Part shown: piece after piece, positions 54,480-64,000 of the stretch | Layout: the number at the start of each line of letters is the position of its first letter | How positions within the stretch are numbered: the first letter of the stretch is position 1 | Made by a program: the position numbers and the translations under genes | Notes under the pieces: model-generated | Database searches by the model: none | What the model was told of the DNA's origin: nothing | What the model saw: only the letters and a program-made list of their open reading frames with translations | Assembly: GCA_038380795.1 (NCBI GenBank) | Contig: CM076264.1 | Span: forward strand, 6,574,001-6,638,000 | From: Pyrocephalus nanus | Lineage: Eukaryota > Chordata > Aves > Passeriformes > Tyrannidae | DNA: 64,000 nt | Direction: 5' to 3'

Positions 54480-55592
54480 GGATGACAAGATGATAGATGG
54501 ACCAAGGGAGTTTCAGTGCCCTGGGTTAGAGGGCCGTGACTGTAAGAATGATCAACTCCCACTTGACCCTGAAATTGTGCAGGATCTGCTGCTCCAGCTG
54601 GGTCCCTACAAATCTGTGGGGCCTGATACAGTCCATTGCAGAGTCCTCGGAGAGCCAAACCTCTTTCATTGATTTTTGAGTGGTCTTGGGAATCCAGAGA
54701 GGTCCGAGTTGACCGGAAGCTGGCAAATTGTCCTGCTTTTCAAGGAGGGCAAGAAGAGGGACTCCAGAAACTACAGGCCTTTAAGTCTCTCTTCAGTGCC
54801 GGGTAAAATCATGGAAAAGATTATTCTTGGAGGTATTGAAAAACACCTGGAGGACAACACAGTCATTGGTCGCAGCCAGCATGGCTTCATTAGGGGTAAG
54901 TTGCTGTTGAAGGGGACCTGGGGTCCTGGTTGATGTCAAGTTGAATATGAGTCAGCAGTGCCCTGGCAGCCAGGAGGACCAAACGTGTCCTGGGGGGACA
55001 TCAGGCAAACCATCAATGGCCAGTGGAGGGAGGGGATTGTCCCGCTCTGCTCTGCCATGGGGCGGCCTCACCTTGAGTCCTCTGTGCAGTTTTGGGCACC
55101 ACAGCATAAGAAAGATGTTAAGCTGTTGGACAGCTCCTCCAGAGGAGGGCCGTGAGGATGATGAAGGGTCTGGAGGAGAAGCCTTGTGAGGAGCAGCTGA
55201 GGTCACTTGGTCTGTTCAGCCTGGAGAAGAGGAGATTGAGGGGAGATCTCATTGCGGTCTTCAGTTTCCTCATGAGGGGAAGTGGAGGAGCAGGTACTGA
55301 TCTCTTCGCTGTTGTGACCAGTGACAGGACTCGAGGGAGCAGCACGAAGCTGAGTAAGGGGAGTTTTTAGGTTGGGTATCAGGAAAAGGTTCTTCACTCA
55401 GAGGGAAATGGGGCACTGGAACAGGTTCCCCAGGGAAGCAGTCACAGCACCAAGCCTGACAGAGTTCAAGAAGGATTTGGACCATACTGCTGGGCACATG
55501 GTGTGATTCTTGGGGTGTCCTGTGCAGGACCAGGAGTTGGACTTGGTGGTCCCAGTGTGGGTTCCTTCCAACTCAGCATATTTTATGATTTC
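54480..55592 (+). mobile_element. CR1 LINE with the RT catalytic core deleted, sense orientation
   Basis: The left part (54480-54897) corresponds to the amino-terminal RT region: frames include 'lacking' Leu-Leu-Phe-Lys-Glu-Gly-Lys-Lys then Asn-Tyr-Arg-Pro-Leu-Ser-Leu and Ser-Gln-His-Gly-Phe-Ile-Arg-Gly. Directly after about 54897 the sequence resumes at the 'ctggtt-gatgtcaagttgaat' region, which lies downstream of the catalytic motif in a full CR1. The segment between, including the F-x-D-D box, is missing. The right part carries the C-terminal region in several shifted frames, then the 3' UTR and an end near 'tattttatgattt'. The pieces are frameshifted, so the copy is dead. It lies in the large JADE1 intron in the sense direction. 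Confidence 0.88.
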
Positions 55593-56689
55593 TTTTTGGA
55601 GAGGCAGGTTTTTCTTTACAAGACCACTAGCACTGAGTACCCCTAGCTCCACTGGACTTCTAAAGTCTGACAACATCATGATATCAGTTTAAAAATGCTT
55701 GCATGGGAAGTCTCAAATTGATAACCTGTAGTAACTTGAGTTAAAACTGTACTGTTATGGTAAAACATGGCTACCATGGGAATTGAGCTGGGCCGCTAGA
55801 GTGGCACTTGAATCTTGTGCTGAAAAATAAGATGGCATGTGGGAAGTTCTGACTGTTAGAACAGTGACACGGGCCTATTCTTGGTTTTATGTGTGTTCTT
55901 TGAGATGATAAAACTCAAATGTGTGCTATTGAGGAAAGGGATGACAAGAGGGAGCTTGTATTAAAGTGCTATGGCAGGGAGCTGCAAGGACGGTTCATTA
56001 TGTGTGTCAGAGGCTGAGCAATTGTGCTGTGTTGTTGTAAAGCACTGAAGAAATCATATGGATCCATGCATTGTTCAGCAGCTGCAATTGGGGAGTTGTC
56101 AAATGACACTAAATTTTAGGTAGCATGGCTGTTGACAAGAGATAAAAGGTCGCCACTGCTTCTGTTTTGGTCTTGAATGAGATTATTGTATAATAATATG
56201 CTATAAAGATAAGAAAGATAGATAGGCAAATCCTCCAACAACAGAAAAGTGAGAAAGGAAGTTTCACCATATGAAATGATGGTCACAGGTTGTGTTCTCT
56301 TGCGTGCTGCTTTCTCTGTGATAAGGCCTGAAGACTTCTACCCAGCCAGCTTTCTGTACCTTACATGGTTTGGGCTTAGGACTCTTCCTGGTAACCAGGT
56401 GGAAACTAAGGAAGTTCCCATATCCCAGTATTCCATTCTATTCTTTATGTAAGCAGAAACATAAACAGAAATGGGAAGGAAGTTAGAAGTTAGATCCTTT
56501 CTAGCGGAGTTGAAAAAAGCAGCAACCTTTCCCTATGGCTGGGCTCCTTCATGTGGGAATAGGTCTGTGGGCTTTTGAGAGGTTGTTGTTTTGCTCCCAA
56601 CCTCCAGAGGAGAGATCTCTGCTTTCTTAAGGAAAGTATTAGGATTTTGTTTGCTAGTTCCTTATTGGCTGTGTGGTATCTGTTTTGTC

Positions 56690-56897
56690 TGGTTTTGGGG
56701 TGTTGGGGTTCTTTTTCTTATATGTATATAGTTTTTTGTAACTGTGTATAAGTGTAAAATATATATTGTTTTGGTTTTGTTATTTTGGTTTTCTGGTAGT
56801 TTTTTTTTCCTTCCCCTGTGTTCAGAGAAAAGGTAGGGGGGGAGGCCATTGCTGTGGTCTTGGACACTTGGCTGGGGTCCAAGTCCAAACCACCACA
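56690..56897 (+). mobile_element. LTR-like 3' end in the JADE1 intron
   Basis: A T/TA-rich stretch with 'gtaactgtgtataagtg', a G-rich block ('aggtagggggggaggcc' near 56831) and a terminus 'gtccaaaccaccaca' at 56897, the typical order of a bird ERV LTR tail. The next bases are CTGAC; a CTGAC also precedes a TG at 55854, so the full LTR could be 55854-56897, but that match is short enough to be chance. Confidence 0.3.
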
Positions 56898-57377
56898 CTG
56901 ACAAAATGGAAACTGCCCGTAGAATAATCTACTTCTTTTTGCTTTGTGCTGGAGTTTGGGTCTAGACATGGAGACGTGCCTGAGTGACCGTAAGAGCCCC
57001 TGCTGTAAGGAGTTGTGGGCCAAGCAATAAATGGGGAGACTGAGCATCTCTGTTTTCTCCTCAGGTCTTTCTGACAGAGTATTGGCAGCAGCACCTCACT
57101 GGTCTTGGAGTGAGCTACAGAACAGCAAAGGCATCTGGAAACAACAGTGTTAAGCAGAAGTGACAGCCAGACCTAGATCCATGTCAGGGCTGTTTTGCTC
57201 TGTTGTGCTGGGTAGCCGGAGTGTATTTACAGTGGGAGAAGTGCTTACAGTGATCTGAGGCTTTGAAGTGTTCAGAGGCTGTGGCAGCAGGCAGTTCTCT
57301 GGGGACACAGCTGGGTGCCTACAGGTGTCTTTACAACAGCCTTGTGCATGATAAGCAATAGCTGAGCCTTTTCTCCT

Positions 57378-58440
57378 CATGGAATCATAGAATCAGCCAT
57401 GTTGGAAAAGACCTCTGAGATCATCAAGTCCAACCCTTGATCCACTGCCACAGGGGTTACTAGACCATGGCACTGAGTGCCACATCCAGTCTTATCTTAA
57501 AAACTTTCAGGGACGGAGAATCCACCACTTCCCTGGACAGCCCATTCCAATGCCTGATTACCCTCTCTGTAAAGATTTCTTCCTAATATTCAACCTAAAT
57601 CTCCCCTGGCAGAGCTTGAGACCATGCCCTCTTGTCTTACTGAAAGCTGCCTGGGAGAGGAGACCGACCCCTACCTGGCTACAACCTCCTCTCAGGGAGT
57701 TGTAGAGAGTGATGAGGTCTCCCCTGAGCCTCCTCTTCTTAAGACTAAACAACCCCAGCTCCCTCAACCTCTCCTCACAGGACTTGTATTCAAGTCCCTT
57801 CACCAGCCTCGTTGCTCTTCTCTGGACCTGCTCCAGCCCCTCAATGTCCTTCCTGAACTGAGGGCCCAGAGCTGAACACAATGCTCAAGGTGGGGCCTCG
57901 CCAGTGCTGAGTACAGGGGAAAAATCAATTCCCTGGACCTGTTTGTCACACTGTTCCTAATCCAGGCCAGGATGCCATTGGCCTTCTTGGCCACCTGGGC
58001 ACACTGCTGGCTCATGTTCAGCCTCCTGTGAATCCAAACTCCCAGGTCCCTTTCTGCCTGGCTGCTCTCCAGCCACTCTGTGCCCAGCCTATAGCACTGA
58101 ATGGGGTTGTTGTGGCCAAAGTGCAGGACCCGGCACTTGGCCTTGTTGAACCTCATCCCATTGGAATCAGTCCAACTCTCCAGTCTGTCCAGGTCCCTCT
58201 GCAGAGCCCTCCTGCCTTCCAGCTGATCGGCACTTCCCCCCAGCTTGGTGTCATCTATAAATTTGTTAGTGGTACACTCAATCCCCTCATCTAAGTCATC
58301 AGTAAAGATGTTAAACAGGACTGGGCCCAGCACTGATCCCTGGGGGACACCACTGGTGACCGACTGCCAACTGGATGCAGCCCCGTTCACCAGCACTCTC
58401 TGGGCCCAGCCCTCCAGCCAGTTCTTAACCCAGCACAGAG
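57378..58440 (-). mobile_element. CR1 LINE, 5'-truncated, antisense, with RT remnant
   Basis: The right boundary is the 5' truncation; the 3' end at 57378 reads 'catggaatcatagaat' on the plus strand, the complement of the CR1 terminal repeat. On the minus strand the frame ending near 57800 carries the RT landmarks [10 protein letters not shown] and [10 protein letters not shown]. The second is the catalytic F-x-D-D box, with isoleucine where I expect alanine. A frame shift near 57800-57880 moves the C-terminal part (57558-57881) into another frame. This is an intronic fossil, not a host gene. Confidence 0.93.
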
Positions 58441-61400
58441 TGCCCCATGCTGAGCAGTATATTAATTGTGGGGTAGAATTACTTGGGGGCTTGAATTGTT
58501 TTATTGGTCCCGAGCAATTTTCTGCTTTCATGGGCTTTTTTGGAATCAAAACATATTCTTGTCAGATAATTTAATAAATTGATATAGTTAAAATTACGTA
58601 TGTTTTTCCTTTATGTGTGTTCTTCATAAATTTGGAAAAAGAATGCACACTCCTCGATTGCTTTCTTTTATTATCAGAATGTGGTGATATTATAAAAACG
58701 CTGTATTTACGGTGTAAAATGTAGAGTAGCCTTGGGGAAAAGAAAAAATTCTTACCTGAGTCTTAGAAGTCACCTTTGCAGCACCAATAGTGTGTTAGAG
58801 CTCTCGTCCCTGGCTGTGAATTACATGTCATAAGTGGTTTGGGATTTCTTTTTGCTTTTTGTCTTCAAGTAGATAATTACAAAGGGAAAGCTGAAGCATT
58901 TAGTATGAGTATGATTCCTCTCCCATTGTTCTCAGTGACAAAATCCTTGGCCATCTGAAAGGATCCAAACTGTAAAAGAGTCCAGATGAGCTTGGTGTAT
59001 CTTCTGGAGTGATGATGCTAACTAGGCTTCTGTGTTCATCCTTAACTTGCATGGTCATGTAACACTCAGTAAGATACCTTTTATCTCTGGTGTCTAACAA
59101 TGATGGTGATGCATGTTTTGGATGTGTTTATTTAGCTTTGTGGTTTGGAGTTGTGTATTTCTTTTATTTACTGTTTCTCACGTGGCTTTTGGTAGTATGG
59201 GCTCTCTTAACAACATGTTATTTTTCCATCTACTGTGGAACTCATTCTTCCCATGGAGGTATATAATATTGTCTTACAGAACTTTTATATCTTCCAAATC
59301 CCACTGATTCAGACTTCCCTTATGATTTTCTGTTTTTCAGTTTAAATTTTATTTTACTAAAACTGGATTTAACTCTTGTCTTGATCTTTACTCATTTTTC
59401 TTGTCTTGGAGGTCCTAATCTAGTTTGGAATGAAGGTTTCTGAATAGTATTCAGAAAACTATTGATGAATATTATAATTTTGGATACTTAATGCAAGAGG
59501 ACAGTTTTGTTGAAAAGTGTCTGGAATATTTCTAAAATAACTCAATTAAGTTCATGTGCTTTCATAGTACAGAAGACATGTTTTAAATCCTTTGTTTGTT
59601 TTGACTGCAGTAGATTGTTCCTTCTGTATAATCCAGGAATGGTTCTTACTTCATGCATTTACTTGAAAAATCAGATCATTAATCACTGAAGTAGTTTTAA
59701 TTGCCTGTGAATTTTTGCTTTCCGTGAGGTCTCTTGCCTGGGTTAGGTATGAAAAGAGGGAAAGGATGCTTAAAAGGCAAATAACATCATTTTCCTCCTG
59801 CACTGGTGTACTCAGAATGGGTGGATTGCTTGTTAATGAGAGCAGCTTTGAGAAACTCAGTGACCTGGGCTTGGCATTGGTGAGGGCAGTGATATTTTGC
59901 CATTAGCTTTGATGGAAGCAGAACTGAACCTCTTTTTTGAGATTTCAAAAGTAGTTAAATTCAATCCTGTTATGGGATGGATATTTTACTATCATTTGGC
60001 TGGCTCCTTCGGTTTCTTACACTTCTGTGTCGAAGTAGAGGTGGTGGTTTGAATCTGTGAATTCAAGGCTTACGCTTGGGCTTTGTTTATTCAGAGTAAA
60101 TGTTTTCCCTATTCAAGTGAAGCCCTTGCCAAAGGTCATCTCTTGGCTGCAGTGCTTAGCAAAATGTCAGTCCTGTGAGAAATTCTTCCAACTGTTTTCT
60201 CCTAATATTATGTGTACAGTTGGTTTACATTGCTCAGAAAAATACAAGTCTCTTCAGTAACTTACTGAAAACAGTGTGTGTTTCCACTGTGCATTCACCA
60301 ATTTTATGTGCAAGGAAGCGGCTATTAAAGAACTACGTAAGAAACAATTTGTTCCCTCATTCAGTGTAGGAAATAAGTTGGCATGGAAAAAAATACTCAT
60401 TATAATAAATCATGAGGAAGGCTGGCTGCGTTTGACTTGTCCCTTACCCATGGAAATTTTATGTAGTGTGCTTTCTTACAGCACTTTTAAAAAGTCACTT
60501 AAAATGAAGAGCCTGTAGTTTTGGTGATAAGAGTTGACCTTTCATGTTACATGGAATAGTTAATTAATCCAGTGCCCAAACCGTTGTGTACACGGACATA
60601 GAAGTTAGACACTTGTTCTGATGTGTAGGATGACACAGTAAAGAAATGGAGATGGCAGATATGGCAAGGGTTGTTTTACTCCTCATCTTTGTATCTTGTT
60701 TGTGGCACAGGAGAGACCATCTGTTAATACCCAAATTAAAAAAAAAAAAAAAAGAAAAAAGGCAGTCTGTATGCTTTTTAAATTCAGTTTAAGATAAGTT
60801 GTAATCAGAGCTGAATTAAAGGATGCTGGTAAAGACCCAGAAGTATATCATACTGCTACTCTATCTAATTTTGCCAGATACTTGCCTTACTTGGGAACAA
60901 CTGCATTAAAGCCTCCAGACTCACCAGCTCTTCTTGCCAGTACAGCTTATTCTTAATTCATTACCTGGTATGCAGGATCCCTCTCCCAGGTCCAATAGTG
61001 TACAGAACCAGTCAGATCCGTAAAAGAATTGGAAATTTCCAAGTGCCTGACTTGCTGGTGCAGTGGTTTAACTCACTGAACATCTCAGTGGCAGATATTA
61101 ATTCCTTACCAATGGAAAATATCAGAACCCATGAGAGCTGAATCTGTGTGGATATGTGTGCAGTCTGTGTCTTCTGGTGAGGCTGTTCACTGAAGAAATC
61201 ATGTCTGTGTGAATATTTAAAATGTTAATATTTACATTGCAGGAAAAAACACCAGGTGTTTTGTCGTGCATTTTAGCTGTGTGTCTTTTTGAGGGATTTC
61301 ACTTATTCCCCTCTCACTTTTGGTTGGGTTTGGGTATGGGCGGCATGGGATCCTCATGAGGGGTTCATACTCCTGCTTGTGTTTTTTCTTTGGTTTTCAA

Positions 61401-62916
61401 GAGGACATTTAAATAGAGTGCTAATTAAATGATCTTGGAAGTCTGGCTTTCCTCACAGATCAGTAAATGCCAGCCAGTCACTTCTTTCCTTTTTTTTTTT
61501 TTTTCCCCCTTCATAGAAATAGCAAATGGTAATTGTAAAATAGAAGGGCTTAGGAAGAGTGCTAACAACTTCACCATCTTTTACATTAAAACACTAACAT
61601 TTGCTTAAAATAATCTTTTCTGTATTCTTACCTCAGAAGATAAGATTTTTAGCTGTTTGCTGTGAACCTTGCCTAAATTTTGACCATTATGCACGTTCTG
61701 TGCAATGTCTGTTTTTCATTGCTGTGTTCCTGAGATTTTTTACTGGAGCAGATTCCTTAGTGTATTACTAACTGAAAAGAGAAGGCAAAAGGGTAACTAA
61801 AACATAATGAATTCTTCTGATGACTTATTATTCAGTCATATCTTTCCAATGAAAGTCTTGGACCGTTACTTCACTTTTAAAATCATTTTTTTTTTTAGTA
61901 GAAAACTTACCCCATCCTGCGCTTTTTGAACAGTGCTCTCTGATCCCTGGGAGGTTTTTGCTGCCTGTGTGCTGCCCTTAGAGGCTGTAGCCTTATTCTT
62001 TTTTAGTCCTGCTGTACATGTGCACAGGCAGTGAAGGAATGAGCAGTGTGGGAAGGCCTTTGCATCAGTTTGGTTTGATTTTTTTTTTTTTTCCCTACAA
62101 TTAATGCCCAGATTTGGAAAATCTTTGTGCATCCTCAGAGGTCAACACAGAGGTCTTAGCTTCCCTATCAGATAAACCTGTTACAAGTGCTTCATCTCTC
62201 CAACCCAGAAGGATTCATTGGCTCTTTTTTCATTACTGCTCTATAGTTGGCAGTGGAAAATACCTGTAAATGTTACTGTGTTGAAATTAGTTGATGTGCA
62301 CAGATATAATATATTCAGGTGTCAAAGCACTACTTTGACATAGGAGTGCAGATTCTCTCTCTTTTCGCTTTTCTCCTGTTAAAACATTTCTGAAAGCTGA
62401 CAGAGACGCTGTCAAAAGGTTTCAAGGCAAGAGGTATAATTTGTTTGGAGTGTACTGAATAATTATGCAGACAAAAATCGTACAACCACACCGTGAGATT
62501 TGCTCAGGAGAAGAGACAGCAGCTTGTTCTGTGTGTGTGTGTGTGGTAGTGCTTCATTTTCAAAAGGCTTGTGCTGGCAGAAATCTGGTAAACTGATAAA
62601 GGTATTTAGGACATCAGTATATTGACTTCAAAGACTGCATGTTGGCAGAGGTCCTGGTCAGTTGTTAGTCTCGGAAAGGTGTTTATTGATGCTCAGGGGG
62701 AAGGATGCTATGAGGTGGATTTGTTCAAATGCTGGGTGGAAGGCAGGTAAGTGCAACCAGTACATGCACACCTCAGTTAGGGAACGAGAAACAAAACAGA
62801 ACCAGGAGAGTCAAAGAAGCTTAGGGCTGAGTAACTTCTATTGTCTGGTTCATTTGAAGGACTTTATCCTGGAGGTTTGTCATAGAACCCTGTAAATGGT
62901 TATTTCTGTATTCTAG

Positions 62917-62999
62917 GTCTGTCTGCCTGGTCCCAGCATTCCAGATCTCGACATCACAGGACTTCGTGCTCCAGAGATGAAGATCGGAAACCTTCCGAG
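62917..62999 (+). CDS. JADE1: JADE1 coding exon 2 (28 codons with the split serine)
   Basis: Bounded by an acceptor (TTCTAG, ending at 62916) and a donor (GAG|GTATTT, GT at 63000-63001). Joined to the first coding exon across the phase-1 intron, the 83 bases complete a serine and add 27 more residues. The stretch is rich in Ser, Arg and His and ends Asp-Glu-Asp-Arg-Lys-Pro-Ser-Glu. From memory, the human protein has the same Trp-Ser-Gln, Ser-Cys-Ser-Arg and Arg-Lys-Pro-Ser-Glu landmarks, with one extra threonine near the start. The intron after it is phase 0, which fits the family, where the next exon starts Val-Phe-Arg-Thr-Asp at the Enhancer-of-polycomb-like region. The PHD zinc fingers lie downstream of this window. 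No stop or frameshift is seen. Confidence 0.95.
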
Positions 63000-64000
63000 G
63001 TATTTCTGGAATTTGATTTGCATTTTGTTACATCTGTCAAAGTATGTATACACACAGTGTAGACATATACACGTTCTGGTAATGGATCCATTTCTTCCCA
63101 CTTATGTTTTCTTTTCTTTCTGCTACATTTTGGCTGCCACGTGCCACTCCCTCCCCAAAGATTAGAGAGTTCAGCTGTTGGCACAGCTACTGCCAGCACC
63201 AGTTTCTATCTGTGAATTTTGTTATAGTCTGACACCCTTTCAGCATAGCTGCAGAGTCTTTCTTGCACTATTATAGGCATTGGGGTTTATTTGTAGCTTG
63301 ATTTGTGAACAGTGGAAATTCACATTAGGTGCATTTATTTCATGAGTTGGTATTGGGTCTTGGTATGTGATTTTTGTTAAAGTGCTTGTCAAACTAGAAT
63401 CTGCTTTCTGACAGTTCTGTCTCGCTTAATGCTTTGAAGAAATCCTATCAAGGGAGATAATAAGTCTTTAAACTTTCCAGGATGGATCAGCTGTTAGTAA
63501 CACACAAATGTGATCCAGTTCTTTGCAAATGTTCTTGCTGAATCTCCCTGTCTTCAGGCAGATACTACACTGCAGACTTTTTAGAAGCTTAGCTCTGGGA
63601 GATGGAATTCCTCATTTAACTTACTTGCCCAGTACATGTATTTCTTATTAGCGAGTGATGTTGAGGAAAACAGGCTTTATTAATTTCCCTAATGACAGTA
63701 TACCTCAGTCTCAGAGATGAGTTTTCACAAGGAGAATCCCACTCATTGTTCAGTGGGAACTACACTTAGTACTGGTGGTTTCCAACTTCTTTTTTGATTG
63801 TTGGCCAATAAAGATTTTTTTCTTTTTTTTTTTTTTGTGAATGTGGAGATCCCTGGTGAATTCATTCTTGCTAGAGATAGCCTTGTTTCCCTTAGTTATC
63901 TTTTGTGCTATCAAGAAATTAATCTGAGATAATTACGTGTCTTGCTGTTGTTTTTTTGTGTGCCTCTGTTTTCTTCTCTCCCTTGCTTCTCTTGTCAGAA
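63000..64000 (+). other. JADE1: Start of the following JADE1 intron (window ends inside or at its end)
   Basis: Begins with GTATTT at the donor. It carries a T-rich run at about 63815-63836 and no recognisable exon. The last 40 bases are strongly pyrimidine-rich and finish CTTGTCAG|AA, an acceptor-like end two bases before the window stops. The two visible bases (AA) do not match the GTN expected for the Val-Phe-Arg exon, so this may be a decoy or a different exon. Confidence 0.7.

Larger units (their letters stand above)
49381..62916 (+). other. JADE1: JADE1 intron between coding exons 1 and 2 (13.5 kb)
   Basis: A GT-AG intron (GTAAGT donor, TTCTAG acceptor), phase 1. It contains a dispersed avian repeat near the donor, a sense CR1 with an internal deletion, an LTR-like end and an antisense CR1, listed separately. 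Outside these (50262-54479, 55593-56689, 58441-62916) I see only unique-looking AT-rich sequence with short homopolymers: an A tract at 60739-60754, a T tract at 61491-61504 and a (GT)n run at 62530-62546. I found no further coding exon or RNA gene. Confidence 0.85.

Noticed and set aside
57800..58549. 249-codon minus-strand frame as a host gene
   Set aside because: It is the RT remnant of an antisense CR1, with its first residues from flanking DNA.
49329..62999. JADE2 or JADE3 instead of JADE1
   Set aside because: As I recall them, those paralogues have clearly different amino termini; the acidic Ser-Glu-Asp-Ser-Asp-Asp start and the Trp-Ser-Gln stretch fit JADE1 only.
1..64000. CRISPR arrays, bacterial operons, tRNA or rRNA genes
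   Set aside because: No regular spacer-repeat pattern, no tandem coding frames with ribosome sites and no tRNA-like or rRNA-like core was seen; the tandem arrays present are microsatellites or the hairpin-unit repeat.

Overview
The window looks like bird nuclear DNA. It is mostly AT-rich and non-coding, and the recognisable dispersed repeats are avian: 5'-truncated CR1 LINEs ending in short ATTCTRTG repeats, and solo LTRs of a type I associate with bird (probably songbird) endogenous retroviruses. No prokaryotic gene organisation is present. Recognition of all families is from memory; no search was run.

One host gene is supported: the 5' part of JADE1 (PHF17), plus strand. Its first coding exon (49303-49380, ATG at 49329) and second coding exon (62917-62999) are flanked by consensus splice sites. 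They join in frame and encode the JADE1 amino terminus, ending Arg-Lys-Pro-Ser-Glu just before the exon expected to carry the Enhancer-of-polycomb-like region. The PHD fingers and the rest of the gene lie beyond the right edge. A CpG island at about 42.07-45.2 kb, with several good splice donors, is the probable promoter and source of non-coding first exons. A further candidate exon at 46453-46614 has good splice sites and joins the first coding exon in frame.

Layout. 1-42 kb: upstream intergenic DNA with no supported gene, carrying a short CR1 (738-940), old LTR pieces (2450-2702, 8122-8307), a 963-bp solo LTR with near-matching target duplications (14555-15517), TA microsatellites, an A34 tract, an 870-bp degenerate array of self-complementary repeats (28941-29808), a small CR1 scrap (32596-32641) and several homopolymers. 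42-45.2 kb: CpG island. 45.2-49.3 kb: 5' intron(s) of JADE1. 49.38-62.92 kb: 13.5-kb intron holding a dispersed avian repeat (49868-50261), an internally deleted CR1 in sense (54480-55592), an LTR-like end (about 56690-56897) and an antisense CR1 with RT remnants (57378-58440). 63.0-64 kb: the next JADE1 intron, stopping at a possible splice acceptor.

Nearly all other open frames are chance frames in GC-rich or repeat DNA. I found no new multi-gene system. The two observations most worth following are the in-frame upstream exon of JADE1 and the hairpin-unit repeat array.
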